Below, piece after piece: positions 32,236 to 38,142 of a stretch of DNA of 38,142 nucleotides. Below the pieces are notes generated by a model. It ran no database searches, was not told where the DNA came from, and saw only the letters and a list, made by a program, of their open reading frames with translations. The translations under genes were made by a program, and so were the position numbers. Origin of the DNA: DASXIW01 sp036497785 (GTDB lineage: Bacteria > Pseudomonadota > Alphaproteobacteria > Acetobacterales > Acetobacteraceae); contig DASXIW010000028.1 in assembly GCA_036497785.1 (NCBI GenBank), positions 1 through 38,142 of the forward strand. Reading direction: 5' to 3'. Numbering within the stretch: the first letter of the stretch is position 1; the number at the start of each line of letters is the position of its first letter.

Positions 32236-32348
32236 GGCGGGCTCCTGTTCCGGATGCGCGTTTTGGAGATGGATGATCTGGTGCGCCACGTTCCCCCTTG
32301 TGCGCGGCGCGCGCAAGGGTTGGGATAGGATTTCCGGAGGACGTGTGC

Positions 32349-33455
32349 ATGGAATCGGTGGATTGCGTGGTTGTGGGTGCCGGCGTGGTCGGCATCGCGG
32401 TGGCGCGCGCGCTGGCGCTGGCCGGGCGCGAGGTGTTGGTGCTGGAGGCCGCCGAGGCGATCGGCACCGAAACCTCCTCGCGCAACAGCGAGGTGATCCA
32501 TGCCGGGATCTATTATCCCAAGGATAGCCTGATGGCGCGGTTCTGCGTGCAGGGGCGGCGCATGCTGTACGCGTTCTGTACCGAACGGGGCGTGGATTTT
32601 TCCAATTGCGGCAAGCTGATCGTGGCAACCTCCGACGAGGAGAATGAGCGTCTGGCCGGAATCAAGGCGCGGGCCGAGGCGAACGGGGTAGAGGGGATGC
32701 GGCTGCTAACCGGAGCCGAGGCCCGGGCGCTGGAGCCCGAGCTTGTGTGCACCGCTGCCCTGCTGTCGCCCACCACCGGGGTGGTGGACAGCCATGGCTA
32801 TATGCTTGCCTTGCAAGGCGAAGCCGAGCAGGCCGGCGCGGTGTTCGTATTCCATAGTCCGGTGACATCGGGGCGGGTGACGGGCGAGGGGGTGGAGCTT
32901 GAGGTGGGCGGGGCGGAGCCGATGCGGCTGACCTGCCGGCTGGTGATCAATTCCGCCGGACTGCACGCGCCGGGGCTGGCGCGGCGCATCCTTGGCATGC
33001 CGAGCCAGCTAGTGCCGCAGGAATATTACGCCAAGGGCAATTATTTTACCCTGACCGGGCGGTCCCCGTTCTCCCGCCTGATCTATCCCGTGCCGGTGCC
33101 GGGCGGGCTGGGGGTGCATCTGACCATCGATCTGGGTGGGCAGGCGCGGTTCGGGCCGGATGTGGAATGGGTGGACAGCCTGGATTACAGCGTGGATCCG
33201 CACCGGGCGGACGGGTTCTACGACGCCGTGCGGCGCTATTGGCCGGGGCTCAAGGACGGGGCGCTGCAGGCCGGCTATGCTGGTATCCGTCCGAAGATTG
33301 TGCCGAAAGGGGTGCCGGGACAGGATTTCGTGACACAGGGGCCGGCGACGCATGGGATTGGCGGGCTGGTGAACCTGTTCGGCATTGAAAGCCCGGGGCT
33401 GACGGCGGCGATCGCCATCGGGGCGCATGTGCGGGAAATGGTGGAGGCTGGATGA
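32349..33455 (+). CDS. FAD-dependent oxidoreductase, L-2-hydroxyglutarate oxidase-like
   Basis: A 368-residue DAO-family flavoprotein. The N-terminal Rossmann motif is VVVGAGVVGIAVARALA (GxGxxG at 10-15) with LVLEAAEAIGTETSSRNSEVIHAGIYYP, the latter matching the L2HGDH/LhgO clade. VINSAGLHAP and the late GIRPKIV plus LFGIESPGLTAAIAIG segments complete the FAD fold. The enzyme would oxidise a 2-hydroxy acid or an amine with oxygen or quinone as acceptor. ATG 32349 follows GGAGG at about nine bases; the longer frame from 32298 has no such support. It is divergent from the binding-protein gene and followed by a 430-bp gene-free stretch. Confidence 0.87.
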   Translation: MESVDCVVVGAGVVGIAVARALALAGREVLVLEAAEAIGTETSSRNSEVIHAGIYYPKDSLMARFCVQGRRMLYAFCTERGVDFSNCGKLIVATSDEENERLAGIKARAEANGVEGMRLLTGAEARALEPELVCTAALLSPTTGVVDSHGYMLALQGEAEQAGAVFVFHSPVTSGRVTGEGVELEVGGAEPMRLTCRLVINSAGLHAPGLARRILGMPSQLVPQEYYAKGNYFTLTGRSPFSRLIYPVPVPGGLGVHLTIDLGGQARFGPDVEWVDSLDYSVDPHRADGFYDAVRRYWPGLKDGALQAGYAGIRPKIVPKGVPGQDFVTQGPATHGIGGLVNLFGIESPGLTAAIAIGAHVREMVEAG

Positions 33456-33885
33456 GGGCATCCGCCACATTCACGGGCGCCAAAGTTTTACCTGTTTGGT
33501 CGGTGTTTGCCAGCCTGTGGCGAGGTGGCCAGAACTTCGCCGCTTAGTACTTTGCGGCCCAGCACTTTGCAACCATGAATGCGACTCTTCACTTGCATGC
33601 AGAAATGATCGACATCATGATGAGCTTTCCGATACGTTACGATTGTATCGTGAACGGCGCGGCTTTATGCGTAGGCAATACGCCTTGGAGTGCGGTTACC
33701 TAAAGCACGACGACTACCGGCGAGCGAAGTCATCGTGCTTTAGCGCTTTGTTTAGCGGGCAATTTCATGGCTCGATGAATCCATCTCAAGCCATATTGCT
33801 TTCGCCTTTGATTTGACGGGCAATTTCGTCGGCTGGCGATGGGCCGGACACGATATTGCTGTAACGAAACGTTGGAGGGGCACAC
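33456..33885. other. 430-bp gene-free region upstream of the envelope cluster
   Basis: No gene is recognised; a 129-codon frame across it has no family resemblance and runs through a long hairpin. It holds CGATAC-N9-GTATCG (33630-33650) overlapping ACGAT-TGT-ATCGT (33639-33651), a 15-bp-arm hairpin (33700-33743), and two CGGGCAATTTC copies (about 33756 and 33819). Base composition is markedly more AT-rich than the flanks, consistent with promoter or acquired DNA. Confidence 0.5.
33700..33743. repeat. 15-bp-arm inverted repeat, palindromic intergenic unit
   Basis: CTAAAGCACGACGAC (33700-33714) and GTCATCGTGCTTTAG (33729-33743) pair at 14 of 15 positions around a 14-base loop. A T-rich tail (CGCTTTGTTT) follows, so termination of the flavoprotein transcript is possible. 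I recall similar CTAAAGCACGAT... palindromes between genes in Rhizobiales, so a dispersed repeat is also likely. Confidence 0.6.
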
Positions 33886-34299
33886 ATGACCTTGATGCGA
33901 TGGGGGTTGGGGAAGCGATGGGTGCTGGCCATCGCGCTGTGCGCCGGGGGCCTGCCCGCTCATGGCTATGCGGCCGTTAGCGAGGAGGAGTTCCAACTTC
34001 GCAACACGGCCGATTTCGTCAATCTGTGCAATGCGCCGGGTGCCGATCCGTTGGGTGTGGCCGCGGTCAGTCTATGCCAGGGCTTTGCCATGGGCGTGTA
34101 TCGCGTGCTGCAGGAGGAGGACGCGGCGCGGTCATCCGGCCATTTGTTCTGCCCGCGGAATCCGGCACCGACGAGAAACCAGGAGCTCGCGAACTTCACA
34201 CAATGGGCTCGGGCGAGCCCGGACCGGCTTGCACAATCGCCGCAGGACGGCATTGCGGCGTATTTGGCGCAGCAGCATCCCTGTCCGGGCCAGAAATAG
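33886..34299 (+). CDS. Secreted Rap1a/Tai-like small protein
   Basis: A 137-residue protein with a Sec signal peptide (KRWVLAIALCAGGLPAHGYA, cleavage near 29). The mature part follows the Rap1a/Tai pattern: an early Cys in VNLCNAPG, then SLCQGFAMGVYRVL, FCPRNPAPTRNQELANFTQW and a final IAAYLAQQHPC. Rap1a and Tai proteins are known as periplasmic immunity factors against type VI secreted amidases, but many members occur without effectors and have unknown roles. GGAGGGG lies about seven bases before the ATG. It opens a four-gene rightward cluster of exported proteins; no T6SS or amidase effector gene is in the window. Confidence 0.72.
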   Translation: MTLMRWGLGKRWVLAIALCAGGLPAHGYAAVSEEEFQLRNTADFVNLCNAPGADPLGVAAVSLCQGFAMGVYRVLQEEDAARSSGHLFCPRNPAPTRNQELANFTQWARASPDRLAQSPQDGIAAYLAQQHPCPGQK

Positions 34300-34315
34300 G
34301 AATGGAGGCGTTGCC

Positions 34316-34585
34316 ATGAGATCCGTCCTTGTCTTCCTCACCTGTGCATTGGCGCTGGCGGCATGCACAGGCATGAACGATACCCAGCAACGTGCGCTGA
34401 CGGGCACGGCCGGTGGCGCTGCCGCCGGCGCGGTGCTTGGCGCGATCGGCGGAAATGCGGGTCTTGGTGCGGTTGCGGGCGCGGGTGCCGGCCTGGTGGG
34501 CGGGCTGATCTATGACAGGGTGAAGAAAGATCAGCAATCCTCCTACAACTCCGGCTACGCCGCTGGAAAGCAATCGAGCCAGTAA
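34316..34585 (+). CDS. Glycine-zipper lipoprotein
   Basis: An 89-residue lipoprotein: signal peptide with lipobox LAAC (Cys17), then a Gly/Ala-rich membrane-spanning zipper (GGAAAGAVLGAIGGNAGLGAVAGAG pattern, about 30-60) and a hydrophilic tail with YNSGYAAGKQSS. Such proteins resemble SlyB/YMGG-type outer-membrane lipoproteins that stabilise the envelope. GGAGG precedes the ATG by eight bases. It begins 16 bp after the Rap1a/Tai-like stop and is very likely co-transcribed. Confidence 0.78.
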   Translation: MRSVLVFLTCALALAACTGMNDTQQRALTGTAGGAAAGAVLGAIGGNAGLGAVAGAGAGLVGGLIYDRVKKDQQSSYNSGYAAGKQSSQ

Positions 34586-34701
34586 GGGACGAACATAGTT
34601 CCGGGCCTAGGTTTCCGCAGCTTCGAAGGGTGGGTTCTGGCGACCGGGATCGGTCAGCCGAATTGGCCGCTGCGTGATATCGGGGGAAGCGGGCAATCCG
34701 T

Positions 34702-36573
34702 ATGCGCCTTCATGCCGCCGCGCTTCTTGCCTGCTTCGTCGCCGTTGGCGGCTGTTCGGCGCCGATCTCCGTCGATCGTGTTGATCCGCAGATTATCCAA
34801 CGCGAGCTGACCGCCAGCGCCTTAACCGGGGATGGGTTGAGCGAGGCCACACGCAATGTGCTGCGCCGTTGGGATTTGCTTGCGCGCTTCGATCAAGACC
34901 CTGCCGGCGCCATTGCAGCCCTGCATGGGATTGCCAATGCGCAGCCGGCGGGCGGCACAGAGATGTTCGCGCTGGCGGAGACAAGCTATTTGTATGCCCG
35001 GCGAAGCGGCGGGCAGAGCTATTTCCTGGCCGCGGCGGTTTACGCCTTCGCTTATCTGTTTCCCGATGACGCCGATCATCCGCTGGATCCGTACGATCCG
35101 CGGTTCCGCGAGGCTTGCGATCTGTATAATCTCGCATTGGCGCAGGGGCTGCGTTCGCCCGATGGAAAATTCGTCGAGCTGAGGTCCGGGCGCTATCAGC
35201 TTCCGTTCGGGAGCCTGGATATCGCGGTGGACGAGGCAAGCCGGCAATGGGGTAACCGGGAACTGGCCAACTTCGTTCCCGCCGCCGAATTGCAGGTCAA
35301 AGGATTGCGGAACCTGTATCGGAGACCCGGCCTTGGCGCGCCCCTTGGCGCGGGCACGATTTCACCCAGCGTGGAGCGCGGGTTTCAGGTTGCGCCGAAA
35401 CTGCTTGTGCCCACGAACGCGTTGCTCGTGTTCACGCAGCCCCGCCGGCAGATCGCGACTGGTCAACTGCATGCAGAGCTGACGATTCACACCATCTTCG
35501 ACACGGATGCCGTGGCCATAGACGGTCAGCGTGTCCCGCTTGAGTATGACCCGTCCGCCGTTTTCGCGCTGGGGCTGGCCCAGTCCGGCGTATGGTCGAG
35601 CGAGTATCGCGGCTTCCTGTTCGGCAATCTGTTCAAAACGGCGCCGACGCAGCTTGTGGCGCTGGAGCCGCATCGGCCGGGGCGCATCCCCGTTGTGCTG
35701 GTGCACGGCACCGCATCGAGCCCGGGGCGTTGGGCTGACATGATCAACGATCTGCTGGACGATCCTCGCATCGAGGAGCATTTCGAGTTCTGGTCCTTTA
35801 TCTACGCGACCGGCAATCCGATTCCCTATTCCGCGCTGCAGCTTCGGGAATCCCTGCAGGATGCGCTTAGCAAGCTTGGCGGGGTTGCCGCCGATCCTGC
35901 GCTTGGCGACATGGTCGTGATCGGGCACAGCCAGGGAGGATTGCTGGCGAAGATGCTGGTCATCGATTCCGGCGACCGGTTGTGGAACGGTATTTCCCGG
36001 CGCCGGCTGGCGGCATTGACGCTGACGCCGGAGACACGCGATCTGCTTCGGCGTGCGATGTTCGTGCGTCCGCTGTCGGAGATACGGCGCGTCGTGTTCA
36101 TCGCGACCCCGCATCGTGGAAGCTATGTGGCCGGATTTTCGATAGCCCAGCTTGTGGGCCGACTTGTCACGCTGCCGCTGAGCGTTGCTGCCGCGGGGAC
36201 GGAAATGCTGACCGGCAACAAGGATGCGCTCGCCATCGATCAGCGGACCGCCCGCATCGGTAGCATCTATGCGATGAGGCCGGGTAGCCCGCTTATTCGC
36301 ACGTTGCAAGACATACCGGTGGCGCCGGGCGTGCGTGTCAACTCCATCATTCCGGTGCGGGGGACGGGGCCGGTGGAGACGGGCGATGACGGGGTGGTGA
36401 AATATACGAGTGCGCATATCGATGGTGTCGAGTCCGAGTTGGTGGTTCGCTCCGGGCATTCGACCCAGTCGGTTCCGGCGACCATCGAGGAGGTGCGGCG
36501 GATCCTGCTGCTCCATTTGTCCCAGGCATGCCTGGAGGGCGTGGCATGCGCCGGACCGGCGGCGATGAGATAG
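34702..36573 (+). CDS. Alpha/beta-hydrolase lipoprotein (putative envelope esterase/lipase)
   Basis: A 623-residue exported protein with lipobox AVGGC (Cys18). The first half has no domain I recognise, with an alpha-helical part (ALAETSYLYARRSGGQSYFLAAAVYAF) and a beta-rich middle. The second half is a hydrolase: RIPVVLVHGTASSPGRW (oxyanion loop), the nucleophile elbow VIGHSQGGLLAKML (Ser410), VVFIATPHRGS, and a late His in VRSGHSTQSV. This order is that of lipases and esterases. Substrate is unknown; an anchored position suggests membrane lipids or surface esters. GGGGGAAG precedes the ATG at about eleven bases. The DUF4105 gene follows at 9 bp. Confidence 0.8.
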   Translation: MRLHAAALLACFVAVGGCSAPISVDRVDPQIIQRELTASALTGDGLSEATRNVLRRWDLLARFDQDPAGAIAALHGIANAQPAGGTEMFALAETSYLYARRSGGQSYFLAAAVYAFAYLFPDDADHPLDPYDPRFREACDLYNLALAQGLRSPDGKFVELRSGRYQLPFGSLDIAVDEASRQWGNRELANFVPAAELQVKGLRNLYRRPGLGAPLGAGTISPSVERGFQVAPKLLVPTNALLVFTQPRRQIATGQLHAELTIHTIFDTDAVAIDGQRVPLEYDPSAVFALGLAQSGVWSSEYRGFLFGNLFKTAPTQLVALEPHRPGRIPVVLVHGTASSPGRWADMINDLLDDPRIEEHFEFWSFIYATGNPIPYSALQLRESLQDALSKLGGVAADPALGDMVVIGHSQGGLLAKMLVIDSGDRLWNGISRRRLAALTLTPETRDLLRRAMFVRPLSEIRRVVFIATPHRGSYVAGFSIAQLVGRLVTLPLSVAAAGTEMLTGNKDALAIDQRTARIGSIYAMRPGSPLIRTLQDIPVAPGVRVNSIIPVRGTGPVETGDDGVVKYTSAHIDGVESELVVRSGHSTQSVPATIEEVRRILLLHLSQACLEGVACAGPAAMR

Positions 36574-36582
36574 GTCGGGCAG

Positions 36583-37572
36583 ATGGCGCGCCGGCACAGC
36601 CTCATCATTCTGGTGCCGTTATTTGCCGTCGTGGCAATGGCGACGCTGTGGGGGGCGTTGGCGATCTTCTATTCATCCGATGGTTCGGCGGCACTTCGAG
36701 ACGGCCTGGCCCTGGGGCTTTGCGTGGTGGTGGCCCTGGCCTTCCGGATGCTATCCGTGTGGCGTGCGGCTGTGTTTTTTCTGATCTGCCTGGCAGTGCT
36801 GCTGATCTGGTATGTGCGGATCACGCCTTCGAGCGACCGCGCTTGGGAGCCCGATGTTGCCGTTCTCGCGGCCGCGACCGTGGATGGAGACCGTATTACG
36901 ATCACGAATGTACGGAATTTTGAATATCGTAGCGAGACGGTGTTCACCCCGCAGTATTATGATGCGACATATGAACTGAGCGCGCTGCGGTCGGTGGACA
37001 TGGTCGTCTCGCACTGGTCGAGCGAGGCGATTGCACATGTGTTCCTGACGTTCGGCTTCGCGGATGGGCGATATCTGGCAATCTCCATCGAAACGAGGCG
37101 TGCGCGCGGCCGGCCCTATTCCACGCTGGCTGGCTTTTTCAAGCATTACGAACTGATTTATGTGGTTGGAGACGAGCGCGACCTGATTGGGCTGCGTACG
37201 GATATCCGGCGGGAGGCGGTTTATATGTATCGCCTTCAGCTGTCCGATCAGGCCCGACGTGCGCTGTTTCTCAGCTATGTCAATCAGATTTCGGCTTTGC
37301 ACGAGCGGCCGCAATTCTACAACACGCTGACCGATAACTGCACCACGGGGATATTGCGTAACGCCAATGCCGCTTCCCATCAGATCGATTATAGCTGGAA
37401 GGTGCTGGCCAGCGGCTATGTGGATTCCTATGCCTACGACATCGGCCGACTGGATCAGGGCATGCCGTTTGCGGAGCTGAAGCCCCGCAGCCGGATTAGC
37501 CGGACGGCTTCGGACCGCCCAGGCCCGGATTTTTCCGAACAGATACGCCAAGGACTGGTTGTGGGCCAGTAA
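36583..37572 (+). CDS. DUF4105 (Lnb N-terminal periplasmic domain) membrane protein
   Basis: A 329-residue protein with three N-terminal membrane helices (about 7-29, 40-57 and 60-79) and a C-terminal periplasmic domain. The domain shows RNFEYRSETVF, HVFLTFGFADGRYLAISIETRR and FYNTLTDNCTTGIL (Asn252-Cys253), which is the DUF4105/Lnb-N hallmark; the Cys and an earlier His suggest an NlpC/P60-like or papain-like hydrolase fold, though activity is unproven. It begins 9 bp after the hydrolase lipoprotein gene and is probably in the same transcript. It is convergent with the disrupted TPR gene ending at 37616. Confidence 0.82.
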   Translation: MARRHSLIILVPLFAVVAMATLWGALAIFYSSDGSAALRDGLALGLCVVVALAFRMLSVWRAAVFFLICLAVLLIWYVRITPSSDRAWEPDVAVLAAATVDGDRITITNVRNFEYRSETVFTPQYYDATYELSALRSVDMVVSHWSSEAIAHVFLTFGFADGRYLAISIETRRARGRPYSTLAGFFKHYELIYVVGDERDLIGLRTDIRREAVYMYRLQLSDQARRALFLSYVNQISALHERPQFYNTLTDNCTTGILRNANAASHQIDYSWKVLASGYVDSYAYDIGRLDQGMPFAELKPRSRISRTASDRPGPDFSEQIRQGLVVGQ

Positions 37573-37615
37573 GGCTGATTGTTTTGGCGTTACTTTCGCA
37601 GGCTGCGGTGTTTGG

Positions 37616-37890
37616 TCACGGCTGCGGTCGCTGTTCGAGATCGCAGATCAGCATCTGAAGACGTATATCGTTCGGGTGCAGCCGCAGCAGCTCGCGCGCA
37701 TAGGTGATCGCGGACGCCATGTCGCCTTGCTCACGCGAGATCGATAGCAGTGCGGACAGCACTTCCACATTGGCTGGGAAAGTGGCGTGGGCGTGCTGCA
37801 GAACCGCCAATGCATCGGCCGGAGTGCCTGTCGAGTTCAAGGCGATCGCATAAGTGTAGAGAAACCGGACGTTTTCGGGTGCCAGTTCGC
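37616..37890 (-). pseudogene. 3' fragment of a TPR-protein gene cut by an IS630 element
   Basis: Reading leftward, the frame from 37890 to the TGA at 37616 encodes the last part of a tetratricopeptide protein: LAPENVRFLYTYAIALNSTG, then PADALAVLQHAHATFPANVEVLSALLS and AITYARELLRLHPND. These are two to three TPR units with the usual Gly/Ala/Pro spacing. Upstream the frame runs into the end of the transposable element at a TA dinucleotide (37891-37892). The nearest possible start is a TTG at about 37840, too far inside a TPR to be natural. The 5' part would lie beyond the element, outside the window. Confidence 0.7.
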
Positions 37891-38142
37891 TAGAGCAGAG
37901 TCCGATTACTCTGGTTCATAGCCGGCGGCTGTGAAGAAGTTGGCGCATTCTTCAGGCGTGAACTGAGGCAGGGCGTCGCGGATCGCGTTCCAGAGGCTCG
38001 AGATGGTGCGGGCTGCGGCCTTTCGCAGGATGGCCTTCAGCTTGGCGAATGCGTTCTCGATCGGGTTGAAATCCGGCGAATAGGGTGGCAGCAACCAGAG
38101 CCGGGCGCCCGTTGCCTCTAGGGCAGCCCGGACGCCTGCCGT
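37891..38142 (-). mobile_element. IS630-family insertion sequence, one end
   Basis: The element begins next to TA (37891-37892), the target dinucleotide duplicated by IS630/Tc1 elements. The terminal bases GAGCAGAGTCCGATTACTCT contain a small AGAGT/ACTCT inverted repeat. The transposase stop lies 14 bases inside the end, as is usual. The other end is beyond the window. Confidence 0.75.
37906..38142 (-). CDS. IS630-family transposase, C-terminal part (truncated by window edge)
   Basis: The frame is open from the window edge to TAA (37906-37908), about 78 codons. LWLLPPYSPDFNPIENAFAKLKAILRKAAAR is the C-terminal DDE region; the Glu of NPIE is the third catalytic acid that coordinates magnesium for strand transfer. 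It ends FTPEECANFFTAAGYEPE, the typical IS630 tail in alphaproteobacteria. The first two acids lie outside the window, so completeness cannot be judged. Confidence 0.88.
   Translation of the reverse strand, partial: TAGVRAALEATGARLWLLPPYSPDFNPIENAFAKLKAILRKAAARTISSLWNAIRDALPQFTPEECANFFTAAGYEPE

Noticed and set aside
33427..33816. 129-codon frame across the gap before the envelope cluster
   Set aside because: It overlaps the flavoprotein end, runs through both arms of the 33700-33743 hairpin and has no family resemblance or ribosome site.

Overview
The window is about 38 kb of high-GC chromosome-like DNA. Its protein families (UbiA beside an ETF-beta-type lysine methyltransferase, plant-type glutamate-cysteine ligase, a zinc-ligand-poor Trm112 protein, SARP/TolB/TPR regulators, IS630) fit an alphaproteobacterium, most likely an Acetobacteraceae (Rhodospirillales) member. 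That placement is inferred from remembered family resemblance, with no database search. No rRNA, tRNA or CRISPR array was seen.

Layout. 1-5470: a truncated GT-C-like membrane protein; a leftward MFS gene; a leftward Trm112-DUF971 pair behind a promoter flanked by two Fur-like palindromes 50 bp apart; ubiA plus a family-16 methyltransferase, head to head with rsmE. 5540-11035: gshA; a large SARP/TolB/TPR regulator with a period-12 repeat in its hinge; a CaiB/BaiF CoA-transferase; a UPF0114 membrane protein whose conserved N-terminus has no usual start codon. 11190-14369: marR-emrA-emrB drug-efflux operon with a palindrome over the marR start. 14465-22960: uronate dehydrogenase and amidase (divergent), DUF1488, FAD-linked D-lactate-type dehydrogenase, TetR regulator, RutE-type nitroreductase, NifU/Nfu protein, FUSC transporter. 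23006-27127: DUF3592 protein, nadE, a small unknown acidic protein and gltX.

27128-33455: a 500-bp gene-free stretch with a possible RNA pseudoknot, then argE translationally coupled to an M14 deacylase, an enoyl-CoA-hydratase/decarboxylase, a Tat-exported peptide-type binding protein and an L-2-hydroxyglutarate-oxidase-like flavoprotein. This looks like scavenging of acylated amino acids or peptides. 33886-37572: four rightward envelope genes (Rap1a/Tai-like secreted protein, glycine-zipper lipoprotein, alpha/beta-hydrolase lipoprotein, DUF4105 membrane protein). The right edge is an IS630-family element inserted in a TPR gene.

The least explained items are the four-gene envelope cluster, the paired operators at 3090-3154, and two long nested inverted repeats (17222-17279 and 25316-25406) that follow stop codons and look like a dispersed bidirectional-terminator family.
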